Below are positions 54,113-64,000 of a DNA stretch of 64,000 bases, piece after piece. The notes beneath the pieces were generated by a model. It did no database searches, was not told where the DNA came from, and worked only from the letters and a program-made list of their open reading frames with translations. The stretch is from Flavobacteriales bacterium. Its GTDB lineage: Bacteria > Bacteroidota > Bacteroidia > Flavobacteriales_F > PHOS-HE28. Every line of letters starts with the position of its first letter. Position 1 is the stretch's first letter. The stretch is from NCBI GenBank assembly GCA_016710015.1, contig JADJLR010000009.1, positions 147,743 to 211,742 on the forward strand, in the 5' to 3' direction. Made by a program: the position numbers and the translations under genes.

Positions 54113-54850
54113 ATGGCCATTGGAGATCCGATCATTGCATTCGATTCGTTGGAAAGCACCAACAAAACGGCTGCCGAACTGCTTGGGCTGTCGAAGGTGC
54201 AGCATGGGGCTGTCATAATGGCCCGTGAACAGACATCGGGTCGTGGTCAGCGTGGAAGATCGTGGACATCGGTGGCCGGTGATGATCTGATGATCAGCAT
54301 TGTGCTGAGACCGGATCGCCTTCGCGCTGACGTGCAATTCGAGTTGAGCAAGATCGCTGCCCTCGCCGTATCCGAGGTGGTCGGAGCCTTGGTGGGGGGG
54401 GCGGTGCGCATCAAATGGCCGAACGACATCTTGGTCGGTCGCAACAAGATCTGTGGGATCCTGATCAAGAATGAGCTGATCGGCGAATTGGTGATGACGA
54501 GCATTCTAGGCATCGGCATCAACGTGAACAGCACGGAATATCCCGAAGATCTGGTGGCCACCAGCCTCCGGAACGAGACCGGTCGCACGATGGATCTCCA
54601 GATCGTATTGGCCGATCTGTGCCGATCCCTTGATAACTGGTACAGCCGTTGGGAAGGTGGAGGAGATTTGAGCATGGCCTTTGCCGAACGTCTTTGGATG
54701 CGCGGACGGTGGGCCCAATTCCTCTTGGACGACCACCCGACCTTGGCGCGGCCTGTGGATGTGGACCGGCATGGGCGCTTGATCATTGAACAGGAAGGGG
54801 GCGAGGTAGCGGCCTATGGCCTTGATCGTCTGCGGTTTGCGCCAAGATGA
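54113..54850 (+). CDS. birA: Biotin–[acetyl-CoA-carboxylase] ligase
   Basis: A 245-residue enzyme without the N-terminal DNA-binding domain, so a ligase only. Motifs: FDSLESTNKTAAELL, the adenylate loop GRGQRGRSWTS, RIKWPNDILVGRNKICGIL and GIGINVNSTEYPEDL. It attaches biotin to carrier proteins. It starts divergently from rsfS and is followed by the rpmH promoter. Confidence 0.94.
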   Translation: MAIGDPIIAFDSLESTNKTAAELLGLSKVQHGAVIMAREQTSGRGQRGRSWTSVAGDDLMISIVLRPDRLRADVQFELSKIAALAVSEVVGALVGGAVRIKWPNDILVGRNKICGILIKNELIGELVMTSILGIGINVNSTEYPEDLVATSLRNETGRTMDLQIVLADLCRSLDNWYSRWEGGGDLSMAFAERLWMRGRWAQFLLDDHPTLARPVDVDRHGRLIIEQEGGEVAAYGLDRLRFAPR

Positions 54851-54867
54851 GGGAAGTTGATCAAGCA

Positions 54868-54898
54868 TTTGGACGAACGCAGAAAAGCGCTACATTTG
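54868..54898 (+). promoter_or_regulatory. Consensus promoter of rpmH
   Basis: TTTG at 54868–54871 and TACATTTG at 54891–54898 are separated by exactly 19 bases, a full match to the Bacteroidota housekeeping consensus TTTG–N19–TAnnTTTG. Confidence 0.85.
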
Positions 54899-54944
54899 CC
54901 GCCCCGCTTGTCAGTTTAGAGCGGGTCCAGCAAGACCCTCGGCC

Positions 54945-55100
54945 ATGAAACGCACGTACCAGCCCAGCAAGCGCAAGCGCACCAACAAACACGGTTTCCG
55001 CAAGCGGATGAGTTCAGTGGCCGGTCGAGCCATCTTGGCTCGCCGACGCGCCGCCGGACGTCAAAAATTGACCACCAGCGACGAGGCATCGCACAAATAG
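54945..55100 (+). CDS. rpmH: 50S ribosomal protein L34
   Basis: A basic 51-residue protein starting MKRTYQPSKRKRTNKHGFRK and ending KLTTSDEASHK, the classic L34 pattern. A consensus promoter 47 bases upstream and a terminator just downstream suggest a single-gene transcript. rpmH often lies near rnpA and the origin, but neither rnpA nor dnaA is seen here. Confidence 0.96.
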   Translation: MKRTYQPSKRKRTNKHGFRKRMSSVAGRAILARRRAAGRQKLTTSDEASHK

Positions 55101-55122
55101 GACTTTCAAAGTGAACTCAGAA

Positions 55123-55150
55123 GAGGGCTGTCCATCGGGCGGCCTTTTTT
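55123..55150 (+). terminator. Rho-independent terminator after rpmH
   Basis: AGGGCTGTCC (starting near 55123) pairs with GGGCGGCCTT around a 3-base loop (10 bp including three G·U pairs), followed by a run of T's at 55145–55150. Confidence 0.75.
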
Positions 55151-55189
55151 CGTTGTCGAGCAGCGGTGTGCGAATGTCGGCCCCTTCGG

Positions 55190-56050
55190 TCAGGCCGTTG
55201 GAAGTGGTGCCATATCGAGGTGTGCAATGATCGCGCTGCCCAGCTCCGGTGTCAACAGAATGTGTCCGGCAGGCAATTCCTCTTGGGTGATGCGATCCGG
55301 AGCGAATTTCCGCAGGTTGTGTCCGGTGGTGGGCGGGATCACGCGGTCGTGCGTACCGAAGAACAAATGGATCGGGATCCGGAATTCCTCGGCCTTGGCG
55401 GCTACAACAGCGAGGTTCGGTTCGATCAGGCGGTAGCTCAGCCACACATCACGCACCAGGATCCGTTTGCGTTTGCTATCGGTCTGGCCCTTCAAGAACC
55501 GGTATCGTCGGTCATTCATCAGGCGGAGTTTCCGCAGTCCGTCGATCAGCCCGTGGATGAGGATCGGCTTCTCCACGAATCGCCGGTACAAGGCCCGACC
55601 GAACGTGGAGGTCGCCAAGATCCGATACCAAGGGCGTGTGACCAATCCATCCGGTGCTACCAATAGAACCCGATCGATCCGTTGCGGCATACACTCCACC
55701 AAACTCAGTGCAATGCGCCCTCCCAAACTATATCCCAGAAGGATGATCCGGTCTTTCTGTATCGAATCCGCGAATGCTGTGAAGAAATGCGCCAATTCGT
55801 GTGGAGTGAAGGGCACATCCGCGCGATCCGGGTAGGAAGGGCTTTGTCCGTGGAAGTGGAGGTCGAAGGCATACAGCGTACACGCCGCACCCAAAGCGCT
55901 GGTCAACACGGCGAAGTCCTCACCGGTGCGGCCGAATCCGTGGAAGGCGAGCACGGCAATGGGGCCGTGGCCGTACGTACGGTAGGCGAGGGTGACCCCG
56001 TGGGTGAAGTAGTGGTTCAAAATGCCGCGAGCGGGAGTAAGGAACCGCAA
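55190..56050 (-). CDS. Alpha/beta hydrolase
   Basis: A 286-residue alpha/beta-hydrolase-fold protein: VLAFHGFGRTGEDFAVL (oxyanion region), the nucleophile elbow ILLGYSLGGRIALSL, the acid region FFGTHDRVIPP and the catalytic His in LPAGHILLTPEL. No signal peptide is seen. The substrate cannot be predicted. It is convergent with rpmH and divergent from carB. Confidence 0.88.
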   Translation of the reverse strand: MRFLTPARGILNHYFTHGVTLAYRTYGHGPIAVLAFHGFGRTGEDFAVLTSALGAACTLYAFDLHFHGQSPSYPDRADVPFTPHELAHFFTAFADSIQKDRIILLGYSLGGRIALSLVECMPQRIDRVLLVAPDGLVTRPWYRILATSTFGRALYRRFVEKPILIHGLIDGLRKLRLMNDRRYRFLKGQTDSKRKRILVRDVWLSYRLIEPNLAVVAAKAEEFRIPIHLFFGTHDRVIPPTTGHNLRKFAPDRITQEELPAGHILLTPELGSAIIAHLDMAPLPTA

Positions 56051-56206
56051 AGGCGCGAAAGCAAAGATGTATAAGACGAAGGCTCAATGATCTTCCTGAG
56101 CGACTTTCCAGTTCAATACAGTTCTCCACGATCCGCCCACCTTATCCACGATCCCCCCCGCCCTCATGCCGTGGCAGGTACTTTCGCGACCCGGATAACA
56201 CCGGAC

Positions 56207-56342
56207 ATGCCCAAGGACAAAAGCATCAAGTCGGTCCTCCTCATCGGGAGTGGACCCATCATCATCGGCCAGGCCTGCGAGCCTGCCTGCCGGCAGGCAG
56301 GTTCGATCACTCCGGCTCTTCCGCCATTATTTATTTCTTACG

Positions 56343-56359
<17 letters not shown>
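56207..56359 (+). pseudogene. Truncated extra copy of the carB 5' end
   Basis: From ATG 56207 the DNA encodes MPKDKSIKSVLLIGSGPIII followed by GQACE, matching the start of carB (56343) almost residue for residue. The DNA differs at many third positions, so the two copies are diverged and not a fresh tandem duplication. After GQACE a 20-bp palindrome interrupts the frame, then FDHSGSS-like sequence resumes out of frame, and the copy ends within about 35 bases. It may be a remnant of a second carB, a recombination scar, or an assembly junction between two related strains. Confidence 0.65.
56282..56301. repeat. 20-bp perfect palindrome inserted in the carB fragment
   Basis: CCTGCCTGCC followed by its inverse GGCAGGCAGG. 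Comparison with the intact carB copy shows it inserted exactly between the codon for Glu (GAG) and TTC, with nothing else lost. No duplicated flank is visible. It looks like a small dispersed palindromic repeat. Confidence 0.85.
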
Positions 56360-59153
<2,794 letters not shown>

Positions 59154-59177
59154 TTTGTTCCTCTTTGCTTGGTGGTA

Positions 59178-59225
59178 GGTGGACAGGGTGGACCGGGTGC
59201 GCACACCCGGTCCACCCTGTCCACC
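59178..59225. repeat. Perfect 22-bp inverted repeat after carB
   Basis: GGTGGACAGGGTGGACCGGG plus TG (59178–59199) is exactly mirrored at 59204–59225 around a CGCA loop. The stem is far longer than a usual terminator and has no T-run. It lies 24 bases after carB and 22 bases before the end of the convergent gene, so it may stop both transcripts or be a mobile palindromic element. Confidence 0.85.
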
Positions 59226-59247
59226 CGAAACCGTTACGCTCTTGGCT

Positions 59248-59862
59248 CTAATCGGGCCGGGGTCCTTGGTCCTTTTTCTTCTTCGTTTCGCTCCGAATGC
59301 GGTACAGCCGCTCATTGAAACCGCCATTCTCTTCGAATTCCCGGGCTAGGGTTTGCATCTGCCGGTCCAAAAGCCCGCCTGCAACCATACAATACACATG
59401 GCCGATGTTTGCCGAGATCTCAGCAAAGCTTCTTGATGGTTCACGTTTGTGTACGGTCGCACCCCAGCGTGCCACTTCATCCACCAGCTTGAAGCGGCCG
59501 TCGATCAGCTCTTGGCGGAACGGATCGTTCATGGGCCAAAGAGGCAGCTTGTTCTGCCGCAGGAATGCCGCGTAGTCCTTTTTCAACTCCGTAATGCTTG
59601 AACGGGCCACATTGGTCAAGTTCATCTCGATCTTCTTGGAGGTCGCGCTGAACATGCTGCCCTCGGCGATGTTCCTTGCTCCACTCCGTGAGGCTTGGAT
59701 CATCTGGTCGCAGGTGCGGCTCTTGGGGTCGACATAGCGCTCTACAAATCGCTTGGTGACATCTTCCAAAAGCTCCGCCATTTGATGGCTGACCAGTTTT
59801 TCGAAGCCACCGTTCTTCGGATAGATGTCGCTATTGGGGAGGGCGCTCGGCCATTGGACCAA
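59248..59862 (-). CDS. Four-helix-bundle suffix domain protein
   Basis: A 204-residue helical protein with the four-helix-bundle core (NGGFEKLVSHQMAELLEDV, then RTCDQMIQASRSGARNIAEG followed by SMFSATSKKIEMNLTNVAR) and the C-terminal suffix region (WGATVHKREPSRSFAEISAN, VYCMVAGGLLDRQMQTLARE). The family is scattered among Bacteroidota, and its role is unknown. It is related in fold to the gene at 9170. The first ~15 residues differ from what I expect of the family, so the start is uncertain. Confidence 0.8.
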   Translation of the reverse strand: MVQWPSALPNSDIYPKNGGFEKLVSHQMAELLEDVTKRFVERYVDPKSRTCDQMIQASRSGARNIAEGSMFSATSKKIEMNLTNVARSSITELKKDYAAFLRQNKLPLWPMNDPFRQELIDGRFKLVDEVARWGATVHKREPSRSFAEISANIGHVYCMVAGGLLDRQMQTLAREFEENGGFNERLYRIRSETKKKKDQGPRPD

Positions 59863-60339
59863 GGTAATTGGCCGGGCTGAATGCTGACAGTGCGCGGGAG
59901 CGGATCCGTTCTTTGGCAGGTGTGAGGGAAGCGGAGCTTGCGCTTTCTAGGGGGGTCTTAGCGTGGGCGGATTCAAAGCCAATATCCAACCCGGGTTGGT
60001 CACAGTGCCTCTTGAACTTGGACAACAAGTTCGTCGCGTCGTTGCGCCCTATGCGGATACTGCAGCAGCGATGCAAGCTACAGTTTTGCGTATTCCGTAG
60101 CGGGGTATCCAATCTAGCTGCGGTCGTCTTCGTCGGTCCCGGCAGCAAGTATGCCTAGTCCCCCCCAATGACCACGCCCTCATCTGTTTCTCTTCGCTCC
60201 ATTGCTGATCCAGCTCATACTAAACCACCTGTGAGTCTGCCAAACCTTCGCAACGGTCTAGGCTTGTCCCGTCGATAAGGATTTTCTTCCTTGTCAAGTG
60301 TAGATTATTGAAGAAAGCGAACAAGGGCCGGACCGTGGG
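59863..60339. other. No gene recognised
   Basis: Open frames exist on both strands (59868–60158 plus, 59831–60148 minus), but neither shows a signal, motif or codon pattern I trust, and they are mutual shadows. No strong hairpin or promoter was found. An upstream region of the four-helix gene and the end of the secreted-protein gene meet here. Confidence 0.4.
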
Positions 60340-62507
60340 TGAGCCGGGATCATTCCCCGTACCATCCTACCGATCCCGGCTCCCGAACCGGTGTCCTGCA
60401 GCCAAGCTTCCCGGCACCAAAGGGCCTGCATCCGTCATGTGCGGTGCGGTGCCTCGCAACTGATGGACAGCACCACGCGGCCCAAGGCATCACGACCACC
60501 ACGTGTTGCCCCGGTGCCGTCCAGATCCAAAGTATACAAGTCGTTGGTAGGCACGGGCCATAGCACGACGGGCTGGTGCGTTGGCGCATCCACGAGGCCG
60601 GTGGTCAAGTCGGCCTCACACAGATGGCGGTGAACTCGCCGGCATCTGCTCCACCGGCGTTCCACACACACGGAGGTGATCGGTGCCGGGGCGAGACCCG
60701 GCAGTGTGAGCGCTCCCGCGACATCCATGGTGCAGCTGATCTCCGTGCCCGCACAGGCTGTTTATGGCGCCATGTTCGGTGGTTGTCCAGCCGTTGCGGC
60801 GAGTAATACCTGATGGCCTACGGCCTGCCCGCTGTTGAACCTGAACCAGACATCAACGATAGGCGCGAAGGGGTGCAGCTCGAGTTAGGTAGTGGTTGCA
60901 CCGAATGCGCAAACATTCGTTGCCGTGGTGGGGGTGCAGGTGCCGAGCGGTTGGAGGGTCAGCAACACAGCATCCGCGCATTGGTCGCCCTCGGCCAAGG
61001 GGCTGCAGGCCGGAGCACAGGACATGGACAGGTGATTCACCTTCCGCCACGTTGTAGCCATGCACGAGGTACCGGGTAGTCCGTTGCCGATTCAAAGTGG
61101 GGAACACCACGCGTGATCCGGTGCCGCAGCCAAGGGCGTCGTCATTGCCTGCCACACAAACAGGGGCACTGCGATCCGGTGAACACGCTGATCTTCGAAT
61201 CATAAGCCGTCCCATCGCAGGTACTCAAGGTCACCTCCTCGCCGGTACCGGTGAAGGTGTACCACGGCCTTTGCTGGTGATGTTCGCCGGGCCGCAGGCG
61301 GGGCCGGACGTGAACACCCTGTGGCCGTGCTCGCCGTGATGGTGTTCCCGCACGTGATCGGCAGCGCCCCGGCACAGATGGCGTTCGGTGGCATGGGTCC
61401 CAAGGTGGTGAGGCGTGGGCCCCGAAACGTAACTGCTATCGGTGGCGCATTGCTCGTAGAGAGGTACAGCGCGTAGTCCGTTTCTCGGTGAGTCCGCTGA
61501 TCGTTACCGGCGGGCCATCCACCCATTCTGTCCGGTGATGGTGGTGCCCGTTCACGGAGAGAAACCGGAAGGTCCGTACTCGATGATGAATTGGGCGGTC
61601 GGGTTTGCGGTGGTCCATTGCACCACCGCCTGTGTCCCAGTAGTGGTGATGCCAGGTGCCGGTCCGGTGCAGGGCAAGTAGTGCAATGCACACAAGCTGA
61701 ACGATGCTGGCCGTTCCACGCCATGGACCAGAAAGAAATAGGTCTCGCCGGGCTTTTAAGGCATCGGTGCACCGTGGAGCAATTGCCCACGCCCGTGTAT
61801 CGTTGTTGCCCACCACGCAGGGAAGCGTGCCACAGGTCCCCACAGTACACGCTCAACTGGGTATCGTACTGGATCGGGCAGGTGGTGGCCACCACATTGC
61901 CCACCGGTCAGTGGCCACATACCAGCCGGCGGGCGAGGTCAGCGATGTCTGGCAGGGATGCCATCGTGCGGTGTCGCACCCGCCGTGGAGCCGTCCAAAA
62001 GGTCTCTCCGCAGGCGATGGGAAGTGCTCCGGTACACTCGTCGTTCATGATGCGCTGACAATCGACCGAAAGCGTAAAGGTCCCGGTGGCGCGTTGGCAC
62101 CCCTGCACCAGCACCAGGTATTCGCCACCAGCTGAAGTGGGAGACCAGGAGCGCGATCCTGGAAACCGCAACCTCCGCCATCGTCGTTCCCGCCTATGCG
62201 CAGCAGGCCGTCGCAACTGCCCCAGTACGTTGATGTTCGAGCATCGAAATCGCTTTGTGCGCAGGTGGAAACGGTGATGGAGCCAGCACCCCCCCAGCAC
62301 CGTGTACCAATTCCCCGGTGCGCTTACGGTGGTGACGCAGGTAGGGGCGTCATCAAGATTTGCGCTCATCGTGGAACCGGAAACGCTCGTTCCGCAGACC
62401 ACGGGTAGTGCGTTCGCGCAATCGTCATTGCCTTGTTCTTGTGCGGTGGCTTGTAGAACGGCCATCGTGAGCACTGCGAGAAGGAGTTGGCGTAGGAACT
62501 GGCACAT
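60340..62507 (-). CDS. Secreted modular Cys-repeat protein (probable T9SS cargo), heavily frameshifted
   Basis: ATG 62507 opens a signal peptide (LRQLLLAVLTMAVLQATAQ). A module beginning NDDCANALPVVCG is followed by similar ones: NDECTGALPIACG near 62050, NAICAGALPITCG near 61370, and a CADAVLL start near 60980. Each precedes a beta-rich stretch (VWYTFTGTGEEVTLSTCDG, DVWFRFNSGQAVGHQVLL), about 120–200 residues per module. Near 60530 the frame fragments (LWPVPTNDLYTLDLDG, DALGRVVLS) look like a T9SS sorting domain. At least ten frame changes are needed to read through, so boundaries are approximate. The function is unknown; surface display is inferred. Confidence 0.55.
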
Positions 62508-62686
62508 GGATCGAGGAAGTTTGGGCAATGCAAGGAAGGCAGGAAGGATCTTTCCGTGCCTGATGATCGTCAACTTGGCCGATCGCAGTGACCTGTGCTG
62601 GAGCATGCCGAACCACCGCACGTCTACCCAGGGTCGGTCTTGAACCGAAATGAGCGAACCAACTCAGTCGGCCGCAACCAATCTCT

Positions 62687-64000
62687 CTACTCCCGCACGA
62701 TAAATCGCCTGGGCATGTTTCCCCAAGCCCTCGAACCGGGCGATGTAGTGGCCCGGTGCAAGCCAGGAGATATCGGTCGTTGCCGTCCGTCCCCTGCGGT
62801 CTGATGGCCAGCATCACTTCGCGACCGGCCGGGTCCAGTACCCGCACCCGCATCACGGGGAACGCCGCACGGTAGTTGACCGCTGAGGTCCGGGGCACCG
62901 GATGCACAGAGGTCGATCACTCCTTCACCGTTTCCGCCGTGGAGGCCGTGGGGTCCACGATGATGAACTGCCACATCATCTGCATGATGTGCATCAGATG
63001 TGGCAGTGGTACATCAAGAGGCCATCCATCGGTGGGGTAAGCAAAAGCGCATATTCGCGCACGGTGTCGTCCACATCCCACGTTCACCACGGCTTTGGGT
63101 CCGCGTTCCCATTCGGGTGGCGGTTGGCCGTTCCGGTCCAGCATAGGAAATGGCGTGCATGGTCATCGGATGGGCCATGTTCCGAGCGGTTGATGTAGGT
63201 CCAGATCTCGGTATCGCCGAGCATGATGGTGTCATTAATTCGCGTTCATAACCCACGCTTCACCGTTCAGTCGGAAGTGAGCGTGCCGCCCACCGTACCC
63301 GTGCCCGTGATCGCCATGACGCGTGTGCGTGCCGCTGATGCTTCGGGATAGGGCTGTACATCCACGAGGGTGGTGGGTATCGATGTGATCGGATACCGGC
63401 TCTGATGCGGCCCCACGCGGACCCTAAGGATCGGAAGTCGATACCGTTCCGCGGACTGCTCTCCCAAAGCATGTTGTTGCGGAGCCGGGGTCGGTCATGG
63501 GCAGGCTTTCCTGCCGCGGCTCATCAGCATCCAGGCTGTCGCCCTCCAGACCGGTGAGGTCCACGGGATCTCGGCGCGCTCTCCGCTGGAAAGTATGAGA
63601 GCCGTCATGGTCGCCGGGGCGGAGGCAGGCCTCCCTCACTGGCGATCGCATGGAACGGAATGTCGCCCTCGAAGCCGAACGGATAGTAGCGTGCGGTGGA
63701 TGCGTTCGCTATCCGCAGACGCACCACCTGTGCCGGGCATTACCAAATAGGGGTGCGGGGTGCCGTTCACCAGGATCGAGATCGCCGTAGGGGCTGATAT
63801 GAACTGTCCGGTGGGCGAGAATTTCTTGTCCTGCACGGCCACGGAAATCGTCCACGCCATAGGTGCGCAGCAAAACAGTGGGCCTCCTCGTCGTCGCGTA
63901 CGATGATCGAGGCCCGCGCGCCCTTGTTCACTGCTGGCGATGGGGCCCATGGTGTGCGGGTGGTACGTAAACGCTGGCGTTGTCGATCGCCTTGTATTTC
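62687..64000 (-). CDS. Multicopper oxidase with T9SS sorting domain, partial and heavily frameshifted
   Basis: Reading across frames from the right edge gives multicopper-oxidase landmarks in order: KYKAIDNASV and TYHPHTMGPIASSEQG near 63940, VAVQDKKFSPTGQF and ILVNGTPHPYL near 63790, VVRLRIANASTARYYPFGFEGD near 63680, LVDLTGLEGDSL near 63550, and a C-terminal copper site YHCHILMH-like sequence with MQMMWQFIIVDPTAS near 62970. A sorting-type domain follows (VRVLDPAGREVMLAI) and ends FIVRE at 62687. It probably oxidises metals or phenolics outside the cell. Eight or more frame breaks occur in 1.3 kb, and the N-terminus lies beyond the window. Confidence 0.7.

Overview
The window reads as chromosomal DNA of a Bacteroidota bacterium, most likely of the Flavobacteriales type. 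Four things point there: proteins with type IX secretion (T9SS) C-terminal domains, Bacteroidota promoters of the TTTG–N19–TAnnTTTG kind (the one before rpmH is exact), a GWxTD lipoprotein, and a CarB of about 937 residues without the regulatory C-terminal domain. The DNA is moderately GC-rich and densely coded, with many 1–4 base stop/start overlaps.

Layout. 1–9 kb: a minus-strand run ung, BamA-like barrel, L,D-transpeptidase, rmuC and GWxTD lipoprotein, then osmC, a small outer-membrane protein, lipA, gapA and lpxH. 9–18.6 kb: a four-helix-bundle gene between inverted repeats, then a translationally coupled minus-strand chain (lpxK, purine nucleoside phosphorylase, LVIVP-type T9SS protein, gatB, TlpA-like lipoprotein, M1 peptidase). 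18.6–25.6 kb: a NIF3-like protein, a zinc-ribbon coiled-coil protein, a FadL-like porin, a Gly/Tyr/Asn-rich lipoprotein, proS, a conserved unknown and tRNA-Glu.

25.9–47.6 kb is a surface-polysaccharide locus: Wza-like exporter, Wzc-like kinase, flippase, glycosyltransferases, Wzy-like polymerase, a T9SS beta-helix protein, WecG-type transferase and an initiating sugar-phosphate transferase behind a promoter with phased 9-bp repeats. After rpsT and radC come wecB and a tightly coupled cassette (alpha/alpha-barrel protein, AMP-ligase, acyl carrier protein, GNAT, AAC(3)-like acetyltransferase, polysaccharide deacetylase, FemAB-like protein) that looks like a glycan N-acylation module. This is the most interesting candidate system here.

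47.6–64 kb: upp, a membrane protein, yjjG-like HAD, a psd/cdsA/DUF2007/ftsH/rsfS run, birA, rpmH, an alpha/beta hydrolase, carB with a duplicated 5' end carrying a 20-bp palindrome, a four-helix-bundle suffix protein, and two secreted T9SS-type genes (a modular Cys-repeat protein and a multicopper oxidase) cut off by the right edge.

Sequence quality is uneven. Many single-base frame breaks occur at 1–25.6 kb and 60.3–64 kb (rmuC, osmC, lipA, porin, proS, a tRNA loop, both terminal genes), while 25.9–59.9 kb is essentially clean. Most broken genes are probably intact in the organism.
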